NCBI GenBank assembly: GCA_046727735.1
Contig: JBKPDF010000052.1
Span: forward strand, 40,427-104,426
Source of the DNA: AP-16 sp046727735
GTDB taxonomy: Bacteria; Pseudomonadota; Alphaproteobacteria; Rhizobiales; Xanthobacteraceae
DNA length: 64,000 nucleotides
Direction of reading: 5' to 3'
Under the pieces are notes generated by a model. The model saw only the letters and a list, made by a program, of their open reading frames with translations, ran no database searches and was not told the DNA's origin. Numbering within the stretch: the stretch's first letter is position 1; the number at the start of each line of letters is the position of its first letter. Made by a program: the position numbers and the translations under genes. Below are positions 9,545 to 19,201 of the stretch, piece by piece.

Positions 9545-9859
9545 ATGCGGGGATTGCCATTCATCGAGCAGAAATTCCCGTGGGCCGTTCGCGACGGCCG
9601 GCTCACGTGGGTCGTGAAATACGCGGGCGCCAGCATCGCGTCGATCGTGCTCATCATTATTGTTTTCCGGCACGTGCTCGGCCTCGACGTGCTGAGCTAC
9701 ACCGATCCGATCGGGATCGCGGCGGTCCTCGGCCTCATCGGCGTGATCGGAATCGGGGTGGCGTTGATGGCCGCGACGTTCTACAGCGCGCGCAGCGGCA
9801 TGGACGAGCAGGCGGGCGAAGCCCACGACATCCACTACGACGACGAACAGCGGCGGTGA
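9545..9859 (+). CDS. Small membrane protein, unknown function
   Basis: 104 residues from the ATG at 9545, with two predicted membrane helices (about residues 24-43 and 55-80) and a short acidic, His/Asp-rich tail (DIHYDDEQRR). A longer frame upstream runs through the oxidoreductase gene and is arginine-rich shadow. No family recognised. Confidence 0.6.
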   Translation: MRGLPFIEQKFPWAVRDGRLTWVVKYAGASIASIVLIIIVFRHVLGLDVLSYTDPIGIAAVLGLIGVIGIGVALMAATFYSARSGMDEQAGEAHDIHYDDEQRR

Positions 9860-10008
9860 ACCGAGCGGCGCAACCCGGTCGGCGCCGGTGTGATCGGGAT
9901 CGCGTTTCGCATTTCATGCCCCGCTTCTCGCAACCCTGCGACTTTGCTTTCCGCCGTGCTTTGCGAAACGATCGTCGGCTCGGCGCGCGTAACGATCGGG
10001 AGCACGGA

Positions 10009-11022
10009 TTGCAGGCAAAGACCCACCGCATCGTCCGGCTGGTGGCGATCGTCACCGCGGTATCAGCCGTTTTCGGATTGGCCCTCTCATTCGTAAACCG
10101 AGGGGACATCCTCGCCGGCACCCTTGCCGGAATTCTGATCGCACTGTCGATCTCGGCATTGGAGATCGTGCTGCGAGGCCCGGCCGCCGACGCGGTTCGA
10201 CGCTGGCCGGTCGCGCTGCCCTTCCTGTTGCGCACGGCCGTGTACGGCGCCGCGTTCTTCATCATGGTTCACCTCGCGGCGGCGTTGACGCTCGGGTCGT
10301 GGGACCCGCTCGTGCATCCGACGCGGCTCCTGAGCAACACCACGGTGCTGGTCTCGTTCGGCTTCGCGTTCGCGGTCAATCTCGCGATCATGCTCGCGCG
10401 GCTGCTCGGCCCGCGCGTTCTCGTCTCGCTGCTGACCGGCCGCTACCACCGGCCGCGGCAAGAGCGCCGTGTCTTGCTGTTCATGGATCTACTCGGATCG
10501 ACGCAAGCGGCCGAAGCGCTCGGCGATGAGCAATTCCATCGCTACCTCAACCAGGTGTTCTGGGACGTGACCGATCCGGTGCTGGAAGCCGGCGGTGAGA
10601 TCTATCGCTATGTCGGCGACGAGATCATCGTCACCTGGCCGGCCGACGGCGCCCTCCGGGATGCCGCGTGCATCGCCTGCGTGTTCGAAATCGAGGCTGC
10701 GCTGGCGCGGCGCCGCGCACGGTATCGCGCCGAGTTCGGGATCGAGCCGCGGCTGCGCAGCGCGCTCCACGCGGGACCGCTCATCGTCGGCGAAATGGGC
10801 GACGTGAAGCGCGAGATCGTGATGCTGGGCGACACCATGAACACCGCGGCGCGCATCGAGGGCGTGTGCCGCGCGATGCACAAGGACTATGTCGCTTCGG
10901 CTCCCGCGCTGGCGATTTGCTCGCTGCCCGCGGGCGTCAACGCCGAGAGCCTCGGACCCGTGCCGCTGCGCGGCAAGGAGAGCGGGATCGAGCTGTTCGC
11001 GCTGACGCGGGACAACTCCTGA
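10009..11022 (+). CDS. Membrane-bound class III adenylate/guanylate cyclase
   Basis: About 337 residues. The first ~150 contain four or more membrane helices. The C-terminal ~190 residues are a class III nucleotide cyclase catalytic domain: RVLLFMDLLGST supplies the first metal-binding Asp, YVGDEIIVTW the second, and the closing block is LGDTMNTAARIE. It should make cyclic AMP or GMP at the inner membrane. I prefer the TTG at 10009 because GGGAG lies 6 bases upstream. An ATG at 9916 would add 31 arginine-rich residues and has no ribosome site. Confidence 0.85.
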   Translation: MQAKTHRIVRLVAIVTAVSAVFGLALSFVNRGDILAGTLAGILIALSISALEIVLRGPAADAVRRWPVALPFLLRTAVYGAAFFIMVHLAAALTLGSWDPLVHPTRLLSNTTVLVSFGFAFAVNLAIMLARLLGPRVLVSLLTGRYHRPRQERRVLLFMDLLGSTQAAEALGDEQFHRYLNQVFWDVTDPVLEAGGEIYRYVGDEIIVTWPADGALRDAACIACVFEIEAALARRRARYRAEFGIEPRLRSALHAGPLIVGEMGDVKREIVMLGDTMNTAARIEGVCRAMHKDYVASAPALAICSLPAGVNAESLGPVPLRGKESGIELFALTRDNS

Positions 11023-11124
11023 CTCGTCACGGCCGAGCTTGTCCCGACCATCCACGGTACCGGCTCGTCCAGGCCAGGATCATGGATTTCCGGCACGAGG
11101 GCGGGCATGGCGAGCCGACAGCCT

Positions 11125-11376
11125 TCAACGGCCCAGCGCGCGGGTGCCGGCGCTCACGGCATCGACGCACTCGTCCCAATCGCCCTCGTCGTCCTCTTTT
11201 TGCGCGTTCTTGAGCGCCTTCCGTAGCTGATCGCGGACCTGCTTCGGATGCTTCTTCTTCACCTCGGCCTTGAGCATCGTGATGCCCTTCTGGCAATCGG
11301 ATTCCTTGTCGGCCCACCCCCGAGCGGGAAGCAACAGCGTGGCGACGACGATCGCGATCGGGATGGCATAACGCAT
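11125..11376 (-). CDS. Small periplasmic protein, lysine-rich helical
   Basis: 83 residues from the ATG at 11376 (GAGG 9 bases upstream). Residues 1-22 are a signal peptide ending GWADKESD. The mature part has two cysteines and is otherwise charged and helical (KAEVKKKHPKQVRDQLRKAL). It matches the look of small secreted proteins common in Bradyrhizobiaceae. Function unknown. Confidence 0.7.
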   Translation of the reverse strand: MRYAIPIAIVVATLLLPARGWADKESDCQKGITMLKAEVKKKHPKQVRDQLRKALKNAQKEDDEGDWDECVDAVSAGTRALGR

Positions 11377-11416
11377 GTCAATGATCCTCGCTGGTACGAC
11401 AGGAAAGCGCGAAATC

Positions 11417-11462
11417 TTTGCCCCCTCCCCATCCCTCCCCTGCAAGCGAGGAAGGGAGTCGT
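11417..11462. repeat. Family A repeat, short degenerate copy
   Basis: A C-rich run followed by CTCCCCTGCAAGCGAGG.AGGGAG lies between the small periplasmic protein gene and the end of homogentisate dioxygenase. It has the same inverted C/G-block design as the other family A copies but is short and imperfect. Confidence 0.5.
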
Positions 11463-11488
11463 GCGCTGCTCGCCAGAGCGAAGGCGCG

Positions 11489-12811
11489 TCAGCCGACCAG
11501 CTGCTTGGCACCCCGGCGTTCCGGATTGAAGTGCTTGCGCAAGCCGCGCCAGACCTCGACGTAATCGTCCTGTCGGGCCGGGTGTTCCGCCGCAAAACGG
11601 GTGATCCGTTGCGGGAAGCGGGTTTCGAACATGAACGCGAGCGTGCCTTCGAGCTTCACGGGCGCGAGCTCCGCGGTGCTCGCGTGGTGGAACGCGGTGG
11701 CGTCGGGGCCGTGCGGCAGCATGCAATTGTGCAGGCTGATGCCGCCCGGCAGAAAGCCTTCGGGGCGCGCGTCGTAGACCCCGTACACGAGACCCATGAA
11801 CTCCGACATGATGTTGCGGTGATACCACGGCGGCCGGAAAGTGTTTTCGGCGACCGACCAGCGCTCGGGGAAAATCACGAAATCGACATTGGCGGTGCCG
11901 GGCGTCTCCGACGGCGAGGTCATCACGGTGAAGATCGACGGATCGGGATGGTCGAACAGGATGGCGCCGACCGGAGAGAACCGCCTCAGATCGTATTTGT
12001 AAGGCGCGTAATTGCCGTGCCAGGCGACGACGTCGAGGGGAGAGCGCGAGAGCTCGGTGCGGTAGAGCTCGCCGCCCCATTTCACGAACAGCGCCGAGGT
12101 CTGCTCCTTGTCCTCATAGGCGGCGATGGGAGTGAGAAAGTCCCGCGGATTGGCGAGGCAGTTCGCGCCGATCGGCCCGCGGTTGGGCAACGTGAAGGCG
12201 CCGCCGTAGTTCTCGCACACATAGGCGCGGGCCGGTCCGTTGATCAACTCGACCTTGAAGATCATGCCGCGTGGAATGACGCAGATCTCGCCCGGCTCGA
12301 TGTCGATGATGCCGAATTCGGTGCGGAAGCGCAGGTTGTTGTGCTGGGCGACGATCAAAAGCTCGCCGTCGGCATCGAAGAAAAACTCGTTCGTCATTGC
12401 GCGTGTCACCAGCAGCATGTGGCTCGCCATGCCGACTTGGGTGTCGCAATCGCCCGCCGTCGTCACGGTGTGGAGGCCGGTGACGAAGGTGAGTTCCTCC
12501 TCCGGGATCGGAAGGGGATTCCAGCGCTGCTGCCCGATCGGGAGCGTCGTCTCCTCGCGGGTCGGCGCGGTGCGGATCAGGCGCTTGTCGGTCCGGCTAT
12601 AGCGGCCGGAGTGCTTGACGCTCGGCCAGATGCGATAGAGCCACGAGCGCTGGTTCTGCTCGCGCGGCGCCGTGAACGGCGACCCGCTGAGCTGCTCGGC
12701 ATAGAGCCCGTATTTGACCTTCTGGGGCGAGTTGCGGCCGATCGGCAGCGCGCCCGGAAGCGCCTCGGTCTCGAAACTATTGCCGAAGCCGGACATGTAT
12801 TGCGGCGTCAT
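11489..12811 (-). CDS. hmgA: Homogentisate 1,2-dioxygenase
   Basis: 440 residues, the usual length for the family. The enzyme opens the ring of homogentisate to maleylacetoacetate in tyrosine/phenylalanine breakdown, in the cytoplasm, with Fe(II). The metal ligands are in place: WYHRNIMSEF gives His331 and Glu337, and LPHGPD gives His367, at the same spacing as the human enzyme's His335, Glu341 and His371. The ATG at 12811 follows GGAGG by 4 bases; an upstream in-frame ATG lacks a site. No maleylacetoacetate isomerase or fumarylacetoacetase lies beside it, though a GST-family gene is found at 32664. Confidence 0.97.
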   Translation of the reverse strand: MTPQYMSGFGNSFETEALPGALPIGRNSPQKVKYGLYAEQLSGSPFTAPREQNQRSWLYRIWPSVKHSGRYSRTDKRLIRTAPTREETTLPIGQQRWNPLPIPEEELTFVTGLHTVTTAGDCDTQVGMASHMLLVTRAMTNEFFFDADGELLIVAQHNNLRFRTEFGIIDIEPGEICVIPRGMIFKVELINGPARAYVCENYGGAFTLPNRGPIGANCLANPRDFLTPIAAYEDKEQTSALFVKWGGELYRTELSRSPLDVVAWHGNYAPYKYDLRRFSPVGAILFDHPDPSIFTVMTSPSETPGTANVDFVIFPERWSVAENTFRPPWYHRNIMSEFMGLVYGVYDARPEGFLPGGISLHNCMLPHGPDATAFHHASTAELAPVKLEGTLAFMFETRFPQRITRFAAEHPARQDDYVEVWRGLRKHFNPERRGAKQLVG

Positions 12812-13027
12812 GGGGCCTCCTGGGCATCCCCGCCCGCCTGCTGCGCTCAACCTAGTGCCATGAACGAGTTGCACCAAGTGCCTTACCGGCCCGGGCGCAC
12901 GGGCGAATACGGCGGGTTCAAGAGCTGGGTGCTATCATACTCGCCCAGTCACCGGGCTCCAGAGCGCTGCAATTCCGGCGCCGCACCCGTAGACTAGCCC
13001 GCGCTTGAACCGATCCGCCGCCGAACA

Positions 13028-14680
13028 ATGGCCAGTTACCAGTATCAGCACTTTCCATACGTGGAGCCGCCGGAGCTTCGAGGCGCAGCGGCGAAGCGCC
13101 GGCCCGTGATCGTCGTGGGAGCGGGGCCGGTCGGGCTCACCGCCGCGATCGATCTCGCGCTGCACGACGTTCCGGTGCTGCTGCTCGACGAGAGCGACGT
13201 GGTCTCGGTCGGCAGCCGCGCGATCTGTTGGGCCAAGCGCACGCTGGAAATCTGGGACCGGCTCGGGGTGGCGGCGCGGATGCTCGCTAAAGGCGTCACC
13301 TGGAACCTCGGCCGGGTCTACCACCGCGACCAGGAGCTTTACAGCTTCAATCTGGCTCCCGAGGGCGGCCACAAGATGCCGGCCTTCATCAACCTGCAGC
13401 AATATTACGTCGAGGAGTTTCTGGTCGGGCGGGCGAGCGAGCTCGCGGACTCCATCGAGCTGCGGTGGAAACACCGGGTCACGGGAATCTCGGCGCTCGA
13501 CAATGGCATCGAGCTCGAGATCGAGACCCCGGGCGGCGCCTACCGGCTCGAGGCCGATTGGCTGATTGCCGCGGACGGCGGACGCAGCTCGGTCCGCGGC
13601 ATGCTCGGCCTGCCGTTCGAGGGCGAGGCCTTCGAGGAGCGCTTCCTGATCGCCGACGTGAAGATGCAGGCGGATTTCCCCAATGAGCGCTGGTTTTGGT
13701 TCGAGCCTGCGTTCCATCGGGGCGAAAGCGCGCTGCTGCACCGTCAGCCTGACAATATTTTCCGCATGGATTTCCAGCTCGGGCCGAACGCGGACCCGGA
13801 CCTCGAGCGGCAGCCGGAGCGGGTGCTGCCGAGAATCCGCGCTGCGGTCGGCGACACTCCTTTCGAGCTCGAATGGAGCTCGGTCTATGCATTCCGCTGC
13901 GCGCGGCTAGAACGCTTCGTGCACGGCCGCGTGATCTTCATGGGCGACAGCGCACATCTCGTCAGCCCGTTCGGCGCGCGCGGCGGTAACGGCGGCATCC
14001 AGGACGCGGACAATCTCTGCTGGAAGCTCGCCGCCGTGGTGAGACGGACCGCGCCCGCCGCCCTCCTCGAGTCCTACGACGAGGAGCGCGGACGCGGCGC
14101 GGACGAGAACATCCTCAACTCCCGGCGCACGACCAATTTCATGACGCCGAAATCCCCGGCCGAGCGGCTGTTCCGGGACAGCATCCTGGCGCTCGCGCGC
14201 GAGTTCCCGTTCGCGCGCGGTCTCGTCAATGCCGGCCGGCTGTCGAAGCCGTGCGGCCTCCAAGGCCTCAGCCTGCAGAGCGAGGACGCGGGCGAGCCCG
14301 GCGGAGCCATGGTGCCCGGTGCGCCGTGCGCGGACGCGCCGATCCTCGACCCGAGCGGCCGGACCGGATGGCTGCTGGAACATCTCGGCGGCGAATTCAC
14401 CCTGCTGGCGCTGGCTGAGGGGCCTGCCGACGTTCCCGACCGCGGCACGCTCGATCGATTCGCGCCTACGCCGAAACTGTGCATCGTGAGCCGCAACGGC
14501 ACCGGCGGCTCGCGAAGCGGAGCGCTGCACGATCGCGACGGGCTCGTGCACGCTCGTTACGGCGGGCCCGGCGCCGTCTATCTCATCCGTCCCGACCAGC
14601 ACGTCGCGGCACGCTTTCGCGCCTTCGACGCGCCGGAAATCGGCCGGGCGCTCGCCCGCGCATGCGGAAACGGCGCATGA
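13028..14680 (+). CDS. FAD-dependent aromatic hydroxylase (MhpA/PheA family)
   Basis: 550 residues of a class A flavoprotein monooxygenase. GAGPVGLTAAIDLAL near residue 32 is the dinucleotide-binding fingerprint, AADGGRSSVR near 180 the DG motif, and GDSAHLVSPFGARGGNGGIQ the FAD-ribose GD motif. The C-terminal thioredoxin-like domain seen in phenol and 3-(3-hydroxyphenyl)propionate hydroxylases is also present. It adds one oxygen atom to a phenolic ring using NAD(P)H. Its stop overlaps the next gene's start, and it diverges from homogentisate dioxygenase, so an aromatic-catabolism role fits. The exact substrate is unknown. Confidence 0.85.
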   Translation: MASYQYQHFPYVEPPELRGAAAKRRPVIVVGAGPVGLTAAIDLALHDVPVLLLDESDVVSVGSRAICWAKRTLEIWDRLGVAARMLAKGVTWNLGRVYHRDQELYSFNLAPEGGHKMPAFINLQQYYVEEFLVGRASELADSIELRWKHRVTGISALDNGIELEIETPGGAYRLEADWLIAADGGRSSVRGMLGLPFEGEAFEERFLIADVKMQADFPNERWFWFEPAFHRGESALLHRQPDNIFRMDFQLGPNADPDLERQPERVLPRIRAAVGDTPFELEWSSVYAFRCARLERFVHGRVIFMGDSAHLVSPFGARGGNGGIQDADNLCWKLAAVVRRTAPAALLESYDEERGRGADENILNSRRTTNFMTPKSPAERLFRDSILALAREFPFARGLVNAGRLSKPCGLQGLSLQSEDAGEPGGAMVPGAPCADAPILDPSGRTGWLLEHLGGEFTLLALAEGPADVPDRGTLDRFAPTPKLCIVSRNGTGGSRSGALHDRDGLVHARYGGPGAVYLIRPDQHVAARFRAFDAPEIGRALARACGNGA

Positions 14681-14910
14681 CCTCCTCCGAAGAACTGCGC
14701 CGCCAGGACGGTCTTGCCGGAACAGCCGACGATTTTTACGAGGCGCTGCTTGCCGCCCACGAGGGTCTCGACGACCAGGAAAGCGCAGCACTCAATGCCC
14801 GCCTCGTGCTGCTGCTCGCCAATCACGTCGGCAGCCTGCCGGTGCTGCGCGAAGCACTCGCGCTGGCACGCGCCAGCCTCGGCGCCGGCCGGAAAGTCCG
14901 CGACAAATAG
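14677..14910 (+). CDS. DUF2783 family small protein
   Basis: 77 residues, starting within the stop of the hydroxylase gene (ATGA overlap), hence translationally coupled. It begins TSSEELRRQDGLAGTADDFY and has the length and pattern of DUF2783 proteins, which regularly follow flavin hydroxylase genes. A partner or accessory role for the hydroxylase is inferred from this conserved neighbourhood only. Confidence 0.75.
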   Translation: MTSSEELRRQDGLAGTADDFYEALLAAHEGLDDQESAALNARLVLLLANHVGSLPVLREALALARASLGAGRKVRDK

Positions 14911-15172
14911 GGCCGCCCGCCGCCTCGGCTCGGCGTCCGCGAATTGTTTGACTTAGGGCAAAGCGCCGGCGCAACTTCGGCGCAATCGATCCGCATCGGC
15001 GTTCGATTGCGCGGCGGCGGCACGCGGACAGAATCGCCATCGAGCGCGCGTTCTTCCATTGCGGGAAATGCATCGTGCGCTCGAAATTGTGGGATAAGGA
15101 TCGTCTCGCAGAGCCGGTGCGCACCAGCGGCTGGTTGCACAAGCTCGCGTACAAACCCGCGAGCGTTTGAGC

Positions 15173-15580
15173 TCAGGCGGAAACCGCCGCGGAATATTGC
15201 TCGTCCGTTACCGGCTCGAGCCAGGTGACGTGCACGCCGTCGCGGTGCTCCTGGAAAGCGATGTGCACCATGCCGGTCGATGGGGCGGCGCCGTGCCAAT
15301 GCTTCTCGCCCGGCGGGATCCACACGGTGTCGCCGCCGCGAATCTCGCGCACCGGACCACCCCAGGCCTGAACGCGCCCCACTCCGGAGACGACGTGCAG
15401 CGTCTGGCCGAGCGGATGGGTGTGCCACGCGGTCCGCGCGCGCGGCTCGAAGCTCACGCGCGTCGCCCGGATCCGCGCCGGAGCCGGCGCGTCGACGATC
15501 GGGTCCTGCCAGACGGTTCCGGTGAACGAATCGGCCGCGCCGCGGCGCGTGGCAACCGATCCCGATTTGGTGACGTCCAT
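15173..15580 (-). CDS. Cupin-domain protein
   Basis: 135 residues forming a single cupin barrel. Motif 1 is RTAWHTHPLGQTLHVVSGVG (His52 and His54 as metal ligands), motif 2 is PGEKHWHGA. It resembles small manganese or iron cupins near carboxymuconolactone decarboxylases and hydroxynitrile lyases; the reaction cannot be assigned. It is divergent from the RidA gene at 15764. Confidence 0.8.
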   Translation of the reverse strand: MDVTKSGSVATRRGAADSFTGTVWQDPIVDAPAPARIRATRVSFEPRARTAWHTHPLGQTLHVVSGVGRVQAWGGPVREIRGGDTVWIPPGEKHWHGAAPSTGMVHIAFQEHRDGVHVTWLEPVTDEQYSAAVSA

Positions 15581-15763
15581 GACCGGCTCTCTGTTCGAAG
15601 CAGCGCAAGCACGATGAACCTTGCATACCGGATCGGCGGCCACAAGCAGACGCGGCCAACCGGGTCCGGCGCGCGGGCCATGGACGCTCGCCGTCCCTCG
15701 ACATCGTCTGGCGAAGCCCGCAAGCTGTGGCGGTCCGATGATCATTGGGAAAGGCAACCGCAC

Positions 15764-16177
15764 ATGACCGCCGACATCCGGATTTACAATCTCCCGGAAA
15801 AGCTCGGGACGCCGCTCGGGCAATATTCCCAGGTGACCCGCGTCAAGGCCGGCGAGTTTCTGTTCATCGCCGGGATGGTCGGCATCGACGCGAGCGGGAA
15901 GCTCGTCGGCGATGGGGATTTTTTCGCGCAAGCCAAGCAGACCTTCGACAACATCCATGCCGCGCTGCGCTCCGCCGCCGCCGATTGGAGCAATGTGGTC
16001 GAGTTCACCACCTACCTGGTGCATTCCCAGGACATCGCCAAATTCATGGAATTCCGCCGCCGCGAATATCCGGCCATGTTCAAGAACGGCGCCTATCCGC
16101 CGAACACGCTGTTGATCGTCGACCGGCTGGTGCGGGAGGCGTTTCTCATCGAGGTGCAGACGATCGCCGCCATCTAG
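15764..16177 (+). CDS. RidA/YjgF/YER057c/UK114 family protein
   Basis: 137 residues with the family's central block (GEFLFIAGMVGIDASGKLVG) and a C-terminal IVDRLVREAFLIEVQTIA. Members deaminate reactive enamine/imine intermediates or act in catabolic pathways as homotrimers. The start at 15764 is preceded by AAGG. The next gene follows after 15 bases on the same strand, so they are likely one operon. Confidence 0.85.
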   Translation: MTADIRIYNLPEKLGTPLGQYSQVTRVKAGEFLFIAGMVGIDASGKLVGDGDFFAQAKQTFDNIHAALRSAAADWSNVVEFTTYLVHSQDIAKFMEFRRREYPAMFKNGAYPPNTLLIVDRLVREAFLIEVQTIAAI

Positions 16178-16192
16178 AACGGAACAGGTCCC

Positions 16193-16999
16193 TTGGCCGA
16201 AACCGGCATTGCGCCCCATCGCGTGATCGCCCGCAACATCGCGGTCGCCTCGGAAAACAAGATCCACGACGATGCGGTGGCGCGGCGGTTCGGCTTTGCG
16301 GGCGGTCTCGTCCCCGGGATCGAAATCTACGCCTATATGACGCACCTGCCGGTCGCGCGCTGGGGACTTGCCTGGCTCGAGCGCGGCAGCGCGGAATGCC
16401 GGCTCCTCACGCCGGTCTACGACGGCGAGCACGCCACCGTGACCGGCAAGATCGAGGACGGCCGGCTCGACATCGCGGTCGAAAGCAAAGGCGGACTCTG
16501 CGCAACCGGGCGCGCCGGTTTGCCCGATGCCGCTCCCGTGCAGCCGAACACCGATAATTGGCCATGGAGCTCCCCGCCCACGACCCGCCCGGCAGCGGAC
16601 GAACAGACGCTCGCGCCCGGCACGCAGTTCGGCACCGCTCCGTTCCTACTCAGCGCGGAATTTTCCGCGCGTTATCTCGCCGACGTGGGCGAGACCCACA
16701 GCATGTATGCGACCGAGGGGCTTTGCCATCCGGGCATTCTGTTGCGTCTGTGCAATTGGGCGCTGACGCAGAACGTCGTGCTCGGACCCTGGATCCACGC
16801 CGGCAGCAAGGTGCAGAATTTCGCAGCGGCCCGGGTCGGCGCGGAACTCCGGACGAGCGCCACCGTAAGGGCCAATTACGAACACAAAGGCCATCGCTTC
16901 GTCGATCTCGATGTCCTGGTCTTCGCCGACACGCAGCCGATTGCGCGCGTCGAGCACACGGCAATCTGGCGGCCGCGACAGATAGCTCAGACAGCCTGA
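16193..16999 (+). CDS. MaoC-like hotdog-fold protein
   Basis: 268 residues from a TTG start at 16193 (AGG 4 bases upstream). The N-terminal region NKIHDDAVARRFGFAGGLVP follows the pattern of MaoC-like hydratases (His-Asp pair, then GF.GGLVPG), and a second hotdog-like half follows. It may be an (R)-specific enoyl-CoA hydratase or a non-catalytic relative. It ends 13 bases inside the convergent dehydrogenase gene. Confidence 0.65.
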   Translation: MAETGIAPHRVIARNIAVASENKIHDDAVARRFGFAGGLVPGIEIYAYMTHLPVARWGLAWLERGSAECRLLTPVYDGEHATVTGKIEDGRLDIAVESKGGLCATGRAGLPDAAPVQPNTDNWPWSSPPTTRPAADEQTLAPGTQFGTAPFLLSAEFSARYLADVGETHSMYATEGLCHPGILLRLCNWALTQNVVLGPWIHAGSKVQNFAAARVGAELRTSATVRANYEHKGHRFVDLDVLVFADTQPIARVEHTAIWRPRQIAQTA

Positions 17000-17967
17000 T
17001 TCTTCAGCTCGCGCTCCCCGCGCCAGAGGCGCCCGAGATTCTCCAGCAGCAGATCGATGACATTGTCCTCGTAACGGCGCGTCTCTCCGGCGGTGTGCGG
17101 CGTGATCAGGACGTTGGGCAAGGCCCACAACGGCGAGCTTTCCGGCAGTGGCTCCTCCCAAAAGCAATCGAGCGCCGCGCCGGCAATGCGCCCGTGCTGC
17201 AGCGCATCGATCAGCGCCGGCTCGTTGATCACCCGGCCGCGCGCGACATTGATAAGGAACGCCGTGGGCTTCATCGCCTGAAATGCGGCAGCTCCGAACA
17301 GAAGTTCGGTATTCGGCGTCAGCGGGCAGGTGAGCGCCACGAAATCCGCGTGCGGCACGAGCTCGAGCAGGCGATCCTGCGCGAGGACGAGGTCGGCCGC
17401 CTCCGCTGCTACGGCGGCATTACGCTTCGTCGCGACGACGCGGATGCCGAAACCGCGGGCGAGCGCCGCGAGCCGCGAGCCGATGCGGCCGAGCCCGACG
17501 ATCAGCAGGGTCTTGCCGGAAAGCTCGTCTTCCCGCTGCGCCGGATCGGAGATCATGCCGCGCCAACGGCGGCGAGCCTGGTTGTCGCGGGACTGCGGCA
17601 ATTGCCGCGCCAGCGCCAGCATCAGCGCGATCGCGTGCTCCGCCACCGCGCGCTCGTTCGCGCCCTGGGCGCTCGCGAGGCGAATCCCGCGCTCGCGCAA
17701 TGCGTCGCGGGCATACTGGTCGGTGCCGGCGCTGATCGATTGGATAAAGCGCAGCTTCGCGGCGTTCTCGATGAGCTCGTTGCGCCACAGGCCCGAGATG
17801 ACGAGCACGTCGGCATCGCCGATTCGCGCCTGCAGCTCCTCGTAGCTGCGCAGCTCGAAACAGCGGATGCCGGTCCGGCGCCGCGCGAAGCGCTCGCCGA
17901 GCCGGTATGCGACATGGGCGAAACAGATCGTGAGATGCTCGCGATCGGGCAGCGCGGATGAAGCCAT
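16987..17967 (-). CDS. D-isomer-specific 2-hydroxyacid dehydrogenase
   Basis: 326 residues. The NAD-binding fold has VGLGRIGSRLAALARGFG. The catalytic Arg region is VARGRVINEPALIDALQ, and the acid-base His is in VLITPHTAGE. Such enzymes interconvert a 2-oxo acid and a D-2-hydroxy acid. The gene is convergent with the MaoC-like gene. Confidence 0.9.
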   Translation of the reverse strand: MASSALPDREHLTICFAHVAYRLGERFARRRTGIRCFELRSYEELQARIGDADVLVISGLWRNELIENAAKLRFIQSISAGTDQYARDALRERGIRLASAQGANERAVAEHAIALMLALARQLPQSRDNQARRRWRGMISDPAQREDELSGKTLLIVGLGRIGSRLAALARGFGIRVVATKRNAAVAAEAADLVLAQDRLLELVPHADFVALTCPLTPNTELLFGAAAFQAMKPTAFLINVARGRVINEPALIDALQHGRIAGAALDCFWEEPLPESSPLWALPNVLITPHTAGETRRYEDNVIDLLLENLGRLWRGERELKNQAV

Positions 17968-18173
17968 GGCCCAGCATCCCGGCGGAGCGGAGCAAATGCA
18001 ATCCGGCAGACCCGGCCGGGGCGCATCGCGTCATCCGGGTCGCAATGCCGCACGGCCATCCCGTGCGGCTGCGACTTGTGCTAGGCGGCCCGGATCGAAG
18101 ATGATGCTGGCAAACATTCCGGTTCCGTCGCATTGCCGGACGAGCCCAAGCAAGAACCGCCCGGGAGGAAGCC

Positions 18174-19190
18174 TTGAACCCATTCCGTGTGCGCGCGTGT
18201 TGGCGCCCGGCGTTGCTGGCCGTTGGGTTGCTCGCGGCCGGATCTGCCGCCAATGCCCAGAGCGTGACCGTGCGGCTCGCCAAGCAATTTGGTATTTCCT
18301 ATATGCCGCTGACGATCATGGAGCAGAAGCATCTGCTCGAAGCCCAGGGGAAGGCACTCGGCCTGGAGATCAAGACCGAATGGGTGCAGTTCACCAGCGG
18401 CACGCCTATGAACGAGGCGCTCGTCTCCGGGAACCTGGATTTCGCGTCCGGCGGGGTCGGCCCGCTGCTCACCATCTGGGGCAAGACCCGCGAGAACCTC
18501 GGCGTGAAAGCCGTCGCCGCGCTCAACTCGATGCCGCTCTATCTCAACAGCATCAATCCGGCGGTGAAGACCATCAAGGATTTCGCCGAGAAGGACCGCA
18601 TCGGACTGCCGGCGGTGCGGGTGTCGATCCAGGCCATCACCTTGCAGATGGCGGCCGAGCAGGCGTTCGGCCCGGGACAGGGCGGCAAATTGGACCACCT
18701 GACCGTCTCGCTCGGCCATCCGGACGCGATGGCGCAGATGATGAGCGGCAGGTCGGAGATCACCGCGCATTTCGGCTCGGCGCCGTTCATGTACCAGGAG
18801 CTCGAGGACGGGCGCGTGCACAAGGTGCTCGACAGCTATGAGGTGCTGGGCGGCCCGCACACCTTCAACCTGATGTGGACGACGACCCGGTTTCACGACC
18901 AGAACCGCAAGGTGATCGCGGCTCTCGTCGCGGCGCTCGACGAAGCGATGAAGCAGATCGCGGCGGATCCCGCGGGTTGCGCGGCGCTGTGGGTCAAGGC
19001 CGAGAACTCCAAGCTCGCGGCCGCCGAGATCGAGAAGATGATCCGGCTGCCCGAGAACGAATGGACGCTGGTCCCCAAGAAGATCATGCCCTATGCGGAT
19101 TACATGGGCCGCGCCGGCATGATTCCCGCCAAGCCCAAATCCTGGCAGGACCCGTTCTTCGAGGAGGCTCACAAGCTTCCGGGCAGCTGA
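18174..19190 (+). CDS. ABC transporter substrate-binding protein (NMT1/SsuA type)
   Basis: 338 residues from a TTG start with GGGAGGA 5 bases upstream. A signal peptide ends ANAQS near residue 29. The mature part (VTVRLAKQFGISYMPLTIME) is typical of sulfonate/nitrate/taurine-type periplasmic binding proteins. It is the first gene of a three-gene plus-strand importer operon with the ATPase and permease that follow. Confidence 0.9.
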   Translation: MNPFRVRACWRPALLAVGLLAAGSAANAQSVTVRLAKQFGISYMPLTIMEQKHLLEAQGKALGLEIKTEWVQFTSGTPMNEALVSGNLDFASGGVGPLLTIWGKTRENLGVKAVAALNSMPLYLNSINPAVKTIKDFAEKDRIGLPAVRVSIQAITLQMAAEQAFGPGQGGKLDHLTVSLGHPDAMAQMMSGRSEITAHFGSAPFMYQELEDGRVHKVLDSYEVLGGPHTFNLMWTTTRFHDQNRKVIAALVAALDEAMKQIAADPAGCAALWVKAENSKLAAAEIEKMIRLPENEWTLVPKKIMPYADYMGRAGMIPAKPKSWQDPFFEEAHKLPGS

Positions 19191-19201
19191 ATTTCACGAC
19201 C